Source of the DNA: Litoditis marina
Taxonomy: Eukaryota; Nematoda; Chromadorea; Rhabditida; Rhabditidae
DNA: 64,000 bases
Assembly (NCBI GenBank): GCA_964036275.1
Contig: OZ038439.1
Coordinates: 9,938,904 to 10,002,903 of the forward strand
Reading direction: 5' to 3'
The notes under the pieces are model-generated. The model saw only the letters and a list, made by a program, of their open reading frames with translations. It did no database searches and had not been told where the DNA came from. Shown in pieces: positions 33,173 to 44,133 of this stretch; within the stretch, counting starts at the first letter, position 1; each line of letters begins with the position of its first letter. The position numbers and the translations under genes were made by a program.

Positions 33173-36100
33173 ATGAAGTTGTTGATTCTGTCCTGCCTCC
33201 TGGCCGTGACGTTGGCTTGTCAACACAAGGGAAAGACCTACAAAAACGGAGATGAATGGGTACGTGGCTGATGATTATTGATTTTATGATTTTCATTGTT
33301 ATTTGATTTGTTGTTTTTTGATTTCGTGAAACTTGAATCTTTGTTGTCATATTATGTTCCACTTATCGTACATCACTGTATTTTGGTGATACTGACTTAG
33401 GTTTTGTAGCTTCCTTCACGTGAAACTTGGACATACAGATCAACCCGGTCTGGTGCACAATGAAGTTGATCTCCTGTCTAATTTTTCCATTCTGCACATA
33501 TATCATATTAATATGAAATAAATAAATAAAATCATCACTGGGTTCAAACTGAAGGGTACACAAAACTCAAAAAAACTGAAAATATCTCAAAACGAGGAAC
33601 TCGAAATTTCGACTCCCCCAATCAACAATTCATTCTAGAATGTTAGGTTATTCTACGTTCATATCGAATTTTATGAGTAATCAGTTTTTTTCGGCTGTAA
33701 AGAAAAACAAATAAGAAAATCAATATCAATAAGTACCTTATTTCAGACTGAGCAAAATGCGTTCATGATGACGTGTAAGGTTGACTCGAATGGCTCGTGG
33801 AGGGTCCAGGTGAAAGCATGTCTCACTCCCGACAACGTGCAGGTGGGTACTAATTAGAGTTTTCACAACTGCAGTTGAACCGAAACGAAAGCTCCAACAT
33901 AACATAACTACAGTGTAGAAAATTAGTTGGGAGGAAATCAAAGTCGATTGAAAAACAGGAAAAAGCCATGTTGTGTGACGAAAAACCATGTCGAGAACTT
34001 TTATTTTCTAAAATATCGAAATACGATTCGAAACCGTTTGGAAACATGGAAGTTACTTTGCTAGTAAATTATGACTCATAAAAACATTTCCGGAACGTTT
34101 GTTTCTTCGAGACGTTTACTAGCGCCTGTTTCTGAGAACAGACAGATTGTGGGTTGATTGAGTATATGTGACAAACATCGAGTACTACATCCACACAATC
34201 GAACCGGAGATATATTTCTTCGCTCAATTCAGCATTTAGTTAATTGCTCTGAATGACCATGCTGAAAATCAAAAAAAACCCGGAGTGAGCTTATAACAAC
34301 TCCACATGTACGTGACAGATCAAGGCCAATGGTGACATGACAAAGAGGACCGCCGTAGCTGAGTTATAGTCTGCCAAAATTCACGAGTTTTTTCTAAATG
34401 GGATCAAAGTACGAATACGGGGGAATAGGACCACATACACCGTAAACTTGATTTGGAAAGAGCAACCCTAACCTCATAACAGTATAACAGAGTTTCTTTT
34501 TAAAGAATACAAACTTTAATCAGTTTTCCAGGTACCCGTCAACTCGACCAGATCAGTTGGCCAATTCGACTGGGAATGCAAAATGAGTGGAAATGGACAA
34601 ATCACCATGAAGCAGGCGGTTGGCAAACGCGCAGACTGTGCTGGAAATCACGCATTCGGTGAGAAAGATAGAGATGCAGAGAAAAAGAGAGAAAAAACAG
34701 AGAGAAAAAAGAGAGATAAAGAAAAAAGAGAGAGCAAAGGGTGTAAGTTAGGTAATTCTTCGGGTTTGAGTTTTTTGCTGCTCTTAACTCCCGATTTCAT
34801 ACTCTTTCTACTCGCTCATGCTGAATTTACATTTTTCGAAAACCTTCTCATGACACAGTTCATCGATGCATTAATAAGAAGACTTTTTTCTTTGCGCAGT
34901 TTATTGATTTATCGATTTAAGGATCGGTGTGGAACGACAAGTCGTTCCAGTTCCGTTGTGACGAGGGTGGAAAGACCACCTTCATCGGATGCATCCACCC
35001 GTCTGGCAGCATCATCCCCAAGGATCAGACTGTTGAGGTAACGGAACTCGATAAATAAGTAAATACCATAATAAAAATATATGAGTTTGTATTCCGGGAA
35101 ATCTCCAAGTGAAAAAGAAAAGATCGAAATGTAGTTTAAATCTTGTTGTGGTCGTTAAACCGTACATATTTGTATCACTCAAAAGGAACAGATTGTGAAG
35201 GTTACATAGAATTCATCAAACAGTTTTGAACGTAGTTCGGTCAATTTGGTGGGGTGGGGTTCGACGAGCGGCTAGCTTACCTGCGTATGATTGATCTATA
35301 CACTCTCTCAACTCCTTGCAAACAATCAACAATCGGCAATCGCTCAATTGATTCAGCCCCCGAGCGTTTCCTTTGGAAAATGAAAATTATAACGAATCAA
35401 TAACCTCACAGCTACATCATCACCGAGTTGTGCTGTTTTGAGCTAAACATTTGGTTTGAACCCTCCTGTGATCGTATCAAGGAAGCAGTGGAACTTGAAA
35501 CGAGTTGTCGACAAGAGTTTGACATTTAACTTTCTCAGTTTTGAACAAATATTAAAATTATAATAAAAAAAAATGAATACTAAAAGAATTTTGGATTTTA
35601 CCTACTCTTACAAAACCACTTTCAAAAGAACTAATCTTATTCTTATTAAATTCTTCATGATGTTAAATAATCAAGTTTTCACTTTTTGTTCCGAATATTG
35701 GGTTTCTCCAGGTTGATGGCTACGACATCTCGTGTAACATGAATGCCAACGGAACCGTGTCGATGGGAGCTACCGCCGGAGTGAATGCCGGATGCAAGGA
35801 CTCGAACGGACTCCGCAGAACTGCCGGTACGTAAAATCACTTCCGGATGACCATTGTCAGATGTCTAAAAGTGTAGTTATTCCAATCAGAACGCGTGTTA
35901 CATTTTTGAACTTTATCAGGGCCACCTAATTATGTTCTGCTTCCTGCCCCTTTTCAAAGTGGCGAGTTCCAAGTCGAGATTTTCCATTCGAATGAAATAC
36001 AGAGCTTCTGAGTCGATCAAATGATCAAAATCACTAACTTTATTACTAAAAGCATTTTTCATGCTGTCGGAAAAGTTAATATTGCGTTCCGTAATGACTG

Positions 36101-37860
36101 TTAGGAGAAAAAGAAAAAAATTGATGAATGCGACTATTGAAACCAATCAGATCGATTCCAGGCGAGGAATGGGTGGAGAGCGAACATTTCGTGAAATCCT
36201 GCCGAAGTGGAATGCCGGTTGTCATCGGATGCAAGGTTGGCAAACAAAGTTCACGAATAGTAACAAAAACAAACAAACAAGCGAACAAACAAACAACATT
36301 GGGCATTCTATAGTCTTCGCCAACGGAAAGGCGGATGGGTACCGTATGTCTCACTTTTCGCTGTGTATGGTCACATGTCTTCGATTCAGAAGCTTGCCAG
36401 TTGTATGCACAAATAGCGCAGTGGTTAGCGCTGTGTAACGGATATTGCTCGTGGGTTCGATTCCCGAGAAAGACATACATTTATAAATTTGACACCTGCT
36501 GTAGTCCCACTTCCCATTCGCTCGTGCTACTTTAGTTACACACGTTGCCATGATTCTGGAAACTGTATGGGATATGGGATTTGCATTGATTCATTCACGT
36601 TGAAAGGATGTGTTTATATTCAACTTAAAGGGACCGTTCCTCTTTAATTTGGAGGTTTAAGCTGATTAGTCGATACTGTTCACATTGAAAAACCAAAAGC
36701 TTTCATATAGGTGTCAACTTCCTGTCTTGCTCCGTGTTCTCGAAAATGCGGCGCGACCACGTGCACGTACATACACCGCCGAGTTCACCTACGTACAAAA
36801 TTTTCAAAATGTCCATAAAATTACGAAACCATATTCAAAACGTGGCCAAAATTACCAATATGAAATCTGTGACAAAAGATTTCTAAATATCATAAAAACT
36901 ACAAAGCTGTGATAGATTAAAGATTGCTGCATTACAGTAACCCGAATCCTGTTGGCTTCTATTTCGCTCCGTTATAGTGTGGTTTTTTTGAACTTTCTGT
37001 ACGTAAGGTTTGAACTTTCATCTCAAAACAGAATTAATAACTTTTTCTTATTTTTCAAAAAATACTTACATTGCAGACTATAGAGGTACGGTCCCTTTAA
37101 TGAGAGTGATACATTATTCAATATATAGTATAAGTTTATTCCAGTATTGATGGTTCATTATAGGTCGAGGCCCTTGACATTACCGTACCTCTCAACGGAA
37201 AATACACCAAGGACAACATGGACTATTTGTGAGTTGAATAATTTGTGAATTATAAAAACGGCAGAAACAAATTCTTCGTTTCATTGTTTGAACCAAACAC
37301 GAGGTGGCAAGATGTTTCATTTGATTTGGCGACGTTTTGGCGGATTCACCTTCTTCAAAGCCTGGAAAAGGCACCAATCAACAAATTATCACAAAATCAA
37401 TACAGTCGCGCCGAGAAACATGTTTCGAAAAGCATCTCAAGTAGTACCGAAGACCAGACGCTCAAATTTCAATGAAAACAGATATATTGCCACTCCTTTT
37501 TCCACGCAAGGTGGTTGAGAAAAAGGATTAAACCGAGGACATGGAGTATACGAAAGAACATAGTTAACTGTTGATACATATTATGATACACATAATTTGA
37601 CACAACTTATGACAATGAATTGTTTATTTAATTTCACATTTTTGTTTCAAACCCACCAACAAAACGATACAGGGAGAAAAAGAACCTGAATACAAAGTCG
37701 TGAGTTTTCGTGTGTGCGCAATAGGATAAAACGGTGATAAAAGTCGATATATGTCTTTTTGTCTTCCCCTTTTCCTCTACTTTCTGTATCTCTCAAGTGA
37801 TTCTTTTCCAGCTGCGAGGGAGAGACTGGGGCGTATCGTTTCTACACCAAAGCTCACTGA
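33173..37860 (+). CDS. Secreted cysteine-rich protein, cluster gene 2
   Basis: Eight exons: 33173-33259, 33747-33842, 34532-34658, 34922-35037, 35712-35826, 36162-36235, 37164-37228 and 37812-37860 (TGA); 729 nt, 242 aa, all phases consistent. The start follows TTTTCAG (33166) by six bases, a likely SL acceptor. The signal peptide [15 protein letters not shown] leads to [14 protein letters not shown]; then [15 protein letters not shown], a single [19 protein letters not shown] module, [27 protein letters not shown] and a final exon [15 protein letters not shown]. Exon lengths match gene 3 almost exactly and the N- and C-terminal exons of gene 1, so the three are tandem paralogues. It is presumably extracellular; the biochemical role is unknown. 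Intron 6 carries a tRNA-bearing MITE and a TTAAAGG-ended element. Confidence 0.85.
36309..36503 (+). mobile_element. tRNA-bearing MITE (family T), copy 2
   Basis: Left end CTATAGTCTTCGCCAACGG, core AATAGCGCAGTGGTTAGCGC and GGTTCGATTCC, right end GACACCTGCTGTAG (degenerate). In intron 6 of cluster gene 2. Confidence 0.7.
36625..37100. mobile_element. TTAAAGGGACCGT inverted-repeat element
   Basis: Left end TTAAAGGGACCGTTCC, right end GGTACGGTCCCTTTAA; 476 bp without coding content, in intron 6 of cluster gene 2. Confidence 0.65.
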
Positions 37861-38185
37861 AAAATCAATCGGAAACTACTCTCTCACTCTCATCATTTTA
37901 TATACTTTGTTAATGTTTCAATGAATCGTGGTCCGGAATTCGATTGAACAGAATAATATTCAAGATACAACTTTTCAATCAGCGAATAAGAAACATGAAT
38001 TCCTAATCGAGAAACACAAATGGTTTGTGAGTTCCCCATTGTTATGTTTGTTTGAATTTTACAAACTCCAGGAATTGCTCAAAAACTTTCAGAAATTATG
38101 TTTTACATTATATATAACATTTGAGATCTTACTGAATAGTCGCTGAGGGAAGGTTCTGTTTATTATTAACAACAGGGTTCAAAAC

Positions 38186-38191
38186 TTTATT
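38186..38191 (-). terminator. Polyadenylation signal of the nudix gene
   Basis: Minus-strand AATAAA 19 bases after the TAA. Confidence 0.65.
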
Positions 38192-38209
38192 TTCTTACAA
38201 TTGTATCCA

Positions 38210-41200
38210 TTAACTTCCGATTTGTGTGCTCATTGCTTGTCCGAGGGCGAAAGCGTAGACACTGGAGGATATTTTCACCCGTTCCTGGATTCGTAGTATT
38301 GTTTGCATCAGTTGATCTGCCGGAATCAACCGAACGAAACTCACCTGTAAAACATAATTCCGTGATTGTAACTTTTCGAATCGCAAAAACAATGATGAAC
38401 TCAACGTTTGATAGCTCTAATTTTTTGTTTCTCACTAGTTGATTAGAACGTTTTTGTAATCTTTCTGATACCAACTACTAAGTGAAACTGTCGTGACAAA
38501 CATTTGCGTGTCACAACAGTCTAAAGGTCAACTATGTTCGTTGGAACTAGAGTTGTTAGTCGAGTTAAACCTCTCGAGTTTCCGAGTTTCGTCTTCTTGG
38601 GGTTCAGAAAAAACCGAAATAAATCGAGTTATTTCCAGTTCTCTCGGTTTTCGATTTTGGCTTGAACAGTAGCTAAAACTATTCTGAGTGGTTGCTGCTC
38701 ACTTCTCCGTCGTCTTGATGAGGATGTGGGCTCCGATTGACCTCCAACTCCCCATCAATATCTATAACGGCATACTGCATCACGCCATTGGACAGACCCA
38801 CGCCGTTCGTTTGCTTACCGGAACTTCTGGAAACAAGATGTAGGCGGCATCACGCTTGTGGAGACAATACGACCAACTTGGTTCGCGCGTATATTCGGTT
38901 CACCGAAGCTCTCAGAGAAGGACGACTACGTGAACCAACGGTCGTTTGTATTGATTGCAATTGAAAAATGTTTTGCAGTTTAAAGAGCGAAAACGTTCAG
39001 ACTGGTCCACATAATCGTCCTTCTATAGTTCGCACATTTCCCAACTGGACTTGGGCAGCTTGCCAATGAAATTTCAAAGCAGTTTTTGAACATGTTGAAA
39101 TACTGCAAAACAATAGAAATTTATAAGAAGGGTTCTACCCCTTTGCTATAATTCGTATTCAAAGAAACTTTCAGCCGAATATTTGTTATTTCTATATATA
39201 ACAGTCTTCCGAAGTTTTTGGCACGCTGCCAACGAGTCCAGTTGGGAAATGTGAGCACTATAACGGCTGATGGTCTGTTTTCTGCAAAAATAACCCTCTT
39301 CAGTAAGATTGTAAACCTTTCAAAATAATTCTTCATCTCTTGTAGGTGTCTTGAATAATATGAACTTCGTTATATTGTTTTCCACATTGGTCGCTACAAG
39401 CATAGAAACAAATGGACCTCAAAGAAACCGTCATTTTTGAGTTGATAATCTGGCGATTCTATGGCAAATGTAAAACCATTATCCAATAACTATCCTTGTA
39501 TGTCACTTTCTCGCTTCATTATTAGGGTAAAGCGGCTTACGTAATGACACCGATGGGTAGTTGCGTATGGGGGGTGCTCGAAATAACACATAGATGTACG
39601 AATTAGTTTTCAAACCATTCTATCATCTACCACAACACAGTTAGAGACTGTATACAAATTTAATATATCAAAATATATAATGACCAAGTCGAGTGGCGTC
39701 ACAGTGAAAATGTGGACCAATTCCACTGAATGGGTCTTTTCAACGGCAATTGAATGATGTATTGCTGTTTGAAGAACTGAAGTGTTAGAATTCGTCTACA
39801 TATTCGTATTTCTCTGGACGTTGTGTGATTCAAACAATATCACAACGCCACATCTCACACCACTTTTGTATACCATAAGCATTTCCACGTCATCATAAAT
39901 TAATGGAATAACTATAAGCTTTCTTTGTCACACAGCAACTACTCAGAACAAGCGTCGTTGCAAAACAGTAAATTACTGTTTATACAACGTAGCTGTCATA
40001 TATATTGATTCTCCCGCTTGTCGTCTGACGTCTCTTCGGGGCACACTATATCTCTAGATTGTTTGCAATACAGTTTCGACCAAACGCGAGTTTGTGATTA
40101 ACAGAGCACGTTCCGAGTAGTTCGTTGTGGAATTCTCATCGAAGAGCTCCAATATTCTAAACATGCTGAAAATTGCGTACTGAAAAAGTATTGGTCAGAT
40201 CGTTTGTACGAAACGAGAACTTCGGAATAACGTGAAAATTCTTACTTGAATCGAACCTCTGTGGCTGTAAAGCCAGTTTCCTCCCTGAGTTCGCGCACCG
40301 CTGACTCGAGATTGCTCTCCCCATCATCCACACCGCCTGGGAAAACAGTTGTACTGCCTAGTTTGTTCATTGGTTGTCATCATATTAATGCTGACGACAC
40401 CGTAGTGAAACTTAGATCCATGAACTTCCGATTCATGAGGGTATACCGGAACCTGACAATATGTTCTCACCAGCCTTCTGCGGGCGATCCAAGGGCCAGT
40501 GCCTTTAGCTTCACTATAAAACCTCGATGTTCACCAATTGTGAATAGTCGTGTGAAATTAAGACCTAATCTGCGAGAAGATTGATCATCACTGCCAACAG
40601 TGCCAACCTACCTCCCGGAAACTCCAGCACCCAGTCCTTCACAGTTACTCGATACTGTTGGTTGAGCACAAAGTACAGAACTCCCTTCTGGCGATACCGA
40701 GCCACGACCTGTACTCCGTTAACACGATCCGATTTATACTGACGCATTGTCAGCATTTCCCACACCTAAGATGGAGATCAATGTACAAAAACAATGTTCG
40801 TGTTCGAGGATACTTTCGTAATCCGTGTCAAACGTGCGAAATGAATTCGAAAAACGTGTCAGAGTAAGTAACGTTACACTGTTGCTGGATTCATAGGTCA
40901 TGTAAAGTGTACACGTTCTGTTTGGTGTAGGATCGACAAACATGTATTGCAGTTTGCTGTCCTCACTAGCACATAACTCATTTGGAGTTGCGGAGGGACA
41001 AATGTACAAAAACAGCTGACTCGAACAACGTGTTCAGTGGTTGTATGTCGTGTCTTAGGTCAGCTGTTTGTGTGGGAGTCAATTAACTCTAAAACTGTTG
41101 CTGGATTCATGACTTTCCGGTTAGAGACAGAAACTTGTAAATTTGGCACCCACTGTAACCTATGAGAGAACGATAAATTTATTGTTTTTCAGGCCTGTGA

Positions 41201-42034
41201 GTAAAGTATGAGTTTCTTTCAAGCAAGTTCCGTTTACTAATAACTAGAGACGCATAGTGGAAAAAGTACTTGACTCACTCCTGCTGATCCGCCATTCTTT
41301 TTCTTGAAATGAACTCCAGTTACATTACGCCATCTTCCCACAAATAAAGTTTCATCTTTCAACTCGAATGGCTCATTATCGTAGTCGAAATGAGAGAAGT
41401 CCTGGAATTGTGCATGATTACCTATCTCGAAGAAGTCATCGAAGTTATTGGAAATATTTTTTTTAGGTTCGATCGAACCATTTTTCCGAAAATCAAAGTG
41501 AGTGGGGCTTGAGTTTAAACGTTTCCAATCCACGCGCTGTAGCAACTCCTGAGAAACCTCATGAGATTTAGTCGTCGCCAATGGAAAGGCGGGAGGGTAC
41601 TGTATATCTCATTTTTCGCTGTGTACGAACACATGTCTTCTATTCCAAAGCCTGTTACGCTCTCTAATGGCGCAGTGGTTAGCGGCCTGCTATGAATCTT
41701 TTGCTCGCAGGTTCGATTCCGGTTAGAGACAGAAATTTGTGAACTTGGCACCCACTATGATCGATACCTTACGAAGTTTTAAAGGAGGACAGAATCGAAT
41801 GTGCTATCGAAGAGATCGAAGAGAATCGAAGAAATTTTTCTAAAAGTCATACGAACTTTTCATGAGTTTGGAATAATTACTACGCCAGCGCCGAACTATG
41901 TCAAATGCTGAATTAGTTCTATGATGAGCAACAAATGCGCGGTCTGTGTGTATACAAGTCAAAAGTCTACACACGACATAACTTACCGGTATAGCAAAGG
42001 TTATAACAGATGGCAGAATAAACAGTTTCCACAT
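38210..42034 (-). CDS. ndx-2: Nudix hydrolase, NUDT5-like ADP-sugar pyrophosphatase
   Basis: Six minus-strand exons, 675 nt (224 aa), all phases consistent: 42034-41987, 41401-41279, 40765-40612, 40336-40246, 38826-38703 and 38344-38210 (TAA). The ATG lies 11 bases after TTTTGCAG, a probable SL acceptor. A conventional Nudix box GX5EX7REUXEEXGU is present with every key residue: GGVDDGESNLESAVRELREE then TGF, split between exons 3 and 4. Upstream are VVARYRQKGVLYFVLNQQYR and WVLEFPGG; downstream GVGLSNGVMQYAVIDID and a C-terminal helix IPADQLMQTILRIQER ending YAFALGQAMSTQIGS. Order and length fit the NUDT5/worm NDX-2 family, which hydrolyses ADP-ribose to AMP and ribose-5-phosphate. The N-terminus is hydrophobic (MWKLFILPSVITFAIP), perhaps an organelle signal. 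AATAAA at 38186-38191 (-). The orthology to ndx-2 is from memory of family and length. Confidence 0.87.
38914..39024. repeat. Diverged GAAGGACGA hairpin element
   Basis: GAGAAGGACGACTACGTG... ...CACATAATCGTCCTTCTA with a central TTGCA/TGCAGTTTAAAG; a mutated relative of the near-perfect hairpin at 42209-42332, located in a nudix-gene intron. Confidence 0.55.
41118..41157 (+). mobile_element. 3'-end fragment of the tRNA-bearing MITE
   Basis: CGGTTAGAGACAGAAACTTG then TAAATTTGGCACCCACTGTA matches the right end of the complete copies; the left part is missing. Confidence 0.6.
41532..41880. repeat. CTCATGAG MITE copy 4, split by an insertion
   Basis: The left remnant CGCGCTGTAGCAACTCCTGAG and CCTCATGAGAT (41532-41566) and right remnant CATGAGTTTGGAATAATTAC and TACGCCAGCG (about 41840-41880) belong to one palindromic MITE, separated by a complete tRNA-bearing MITE. 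Confidence 0.65.
41567..41758 (+). mobile_element. tRNA-bearing MITE (family T), copy 3, nested
   Basis: TTTAGTCGTCGCCAATGG to GGCACCCACTAT, with A box (TGGCGCAGTGGTTAGCGG) and B box (GGTTCGATTCC). Inserted inside a CTCATGAG MITE within intron 1 of the nudix gene. Confidence 0.75.
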
Positions 42035-42208
42035 CGTGCGGCCGCCTGCAAAACGGTTCCATCAGACGTGAACGAAGCCGAACTACTAGTGAAAAATCGC
42101 CAGTGTCGAACATTATTTCGCACGATGTACTGATTTGAAGATCAATCGAAATATGCGGCTTCGAAATTATGAGAAACGCGGTTCGTTGAGCTTTTTTTCG
42201 AAACTCCC

Positions 42209-42332
42209 TTAAAGAAGGACGATTATGTGCTCCAATCTCAACGCTTCAGTCCTTTAAACTGCAATACATTTTTCAATTGCAGTTTAAAGGACTGACGCGC
42301 CGAGATTGGAGCACATAATCGTCCTACTTTAA
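42209..42332. repeat. Near-perfect hairpin element
   Basis: Arms of about 57 bp (TTAAAGAAGGACGATTATGT... and ...ACATAATCGTCCTACTTTAA) around a loop of about nine bases at ACATTTTTC. Four to five mismatches by eye. Related to 38914-39024. Confidence 0.75.
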
Positions 42333-42390
42333 GTTTCTTTTCAGTTCCAGTTCAGCGGACACTATCTCATACAAACATTAGCTCAGGTCG

Positions 42391-42579
42391 AGTAGGTTTT
42401 ATTAGAGGGGGGACAGAAAAAAATAAATATGAACGAGATACTCAAGGAGAACACATTTCTCCCATTTTTTATTCAAATTAACGAACATTATTTGCATATT
42501 CAGTCTGTTTTTATCTGTTTTGGTGCGCGCAACGTTATGTTTAGGTACCCTGGGGTACCTAAACTAGCTTTCCATTCGT
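42391..42579. mobile_element. Inverted relative of the 15327-15517 element
   Basis: Read on the minus strand, GGAAAGCTAGTTTAGGTACC and CCTAAACATAACGTTGCGCG match the order in 15327-15517; the far end is diverged. Confidence 0.55.
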
Positions 42580-43093
42580 TGTAAGTAACAATATTTCGAA
42601 AAAACGTTGATAGCAAAGTCGAAACTGAAACTGTGATATTGATTGTATATATTCACGAGAATTATTCATGATGGTTGGATTCTCGCCATGAATACATAAG
42701 TTGTGTAATGTAAAAAGGTCAACATTGAAAAGAAAAAAAGTTTTGAAAAATCTATGACTTTTCCAAAATTGCTTGAGATTATTTATCAGTATGAAAAACG
42801 AGTTCTAAGAAAACATATTCATTTCGGGAAACAAAGATGATTAGACCCTGGAGGTCTGATCTATCGGATTATTTATCTATTTTAGCACACATACATTTCT
42901 GACAGCATTACATGATTTGAGTCGAAATGCGATCGATTGCACGTCACTCAAACTTTTTCGTTTTGTTTTTTTGCAGAACGTAAGTGGTTTCTGAAACGTT
43001 CATTTCTCATTCTGATTGTGACTGACTGATGATGGTAAATCATCAATATACATCGATAATTTTCTTTTCAAAGCCGAACCAGACCAATTCCAG

Positions 43094-44014
43094 GCGAGGA
43101 ATGGGTGGAGAGCGAACATTTCGTGAAATCCTGTCGAAGTGGAATGCCCGTGGTCATCGGATGCAAGGTTGGTAAACAAAGCAAACAAATAGTCACAACA
43201 AACAAACTTACAAACAAAAACGTGCACATTTAAATGGCACGTTCCAATGTCTGTGTCACACTTGTCACACACGTTTTACATGATGTGGAATTTTCAGTAG
43301 TTTTTCTTAAAGGAGACCGGAGAGCAACATGGTCTCTCGTAAATCTGCTGTATCCCACTTTCGATTGGACGCGTTGCGTGTCGCGCGGCATTGTCATGGG
43401 AATGTCACGTGGACTGATCAAACTAATATACGAGTTATTTGTGATCTCTGATCTCAATACAGTTAAAAGCAGCACGAAACAAAACCTCTGCTCAAGTTGT
43501 GTTCCGGTCTCCTTTAATGGGTTTTTTGTCAGGTCGAGGCCCTCGACATTATCGTTTCTCTTGACGGAAAATACACCAAGGACAACATGGACTATTTGTA
43601 GGTTGATTGATGAAAATATAAATACATGTAAAATAAATGTAAAAATACATAGTATACTATGAAAATGTGTGTTGAAAAGTGAAAGGTACTTCCGTTAATA
43701 CATTACGTTTCACTGGTGAAATAAAATTAACTCAATTAACCCCTCTCGTTATTTTCGAGTTGCTTTTTTTCAGCTGCGAAGCAGAGACTGGAGCGTATCG
43801 TTTCTACACCAAGGCTCACTGCAAAATCCACCGGAAAATATTCTCTCCATCTCATTTTTCTTCACATTTTGTAAATGTACCAGATGAAACCGTGCTCAAC
43901 ACAACAGTTATTATTGAAGCCGAACACTATACTCAAAATATAAAGCGGAGTTTGCTTTACATCGCTTTTTTGCAAGATTTATCACAGAAAATAAATAAAA
44001 TAGTGCGTGTTTAG
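43094..44014 (+). pseudogene. Orphan copy of exons 6-8 of cluster gene 2, stop lost
   Basis: Three exon-like blocks, 43094-43167, 43533-43597 and 43774-44014, repeat exons 6, 7 and 8 of gene 2 with intact splice sites and phases ([45 protein letters not shown]). Flanking intron sequence after the first block is also duplicated (GTTGG.AAACAAAG). There are no copies of exons 1-5. The TGA of gene 2 is TGC here, so the frame runs about 65 codons further to a TAG at 44014, close to an AATAAA. A partial tandem duplication, probably a pseudogene, though an alternative terminal exon set cannot be excluded. Confidence 0.75.
43307..43517. mobile_element. TTAAAGGAGACCGGA inverted-repeat element
   Basis: Left end TTAAAGGAGACCGGA and right end TCCGGTCTCCTTTAA are a perfect 15 bp inverted repeat; 211 bp, non-coding, in the first intron of the orphan fragment. 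Confidence 0.75.
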
Positions 44015-44133
44015 TATTCTGTGTGTATTGAAGTATGTCCCACATGTGTTGCGGTGAATTCTTAATAGATCTCTACTCAAAACAGAACTGTTGCAAGATT
44101 CGACAAATCAAACAATTGGAAGGTTTCGAAGCT

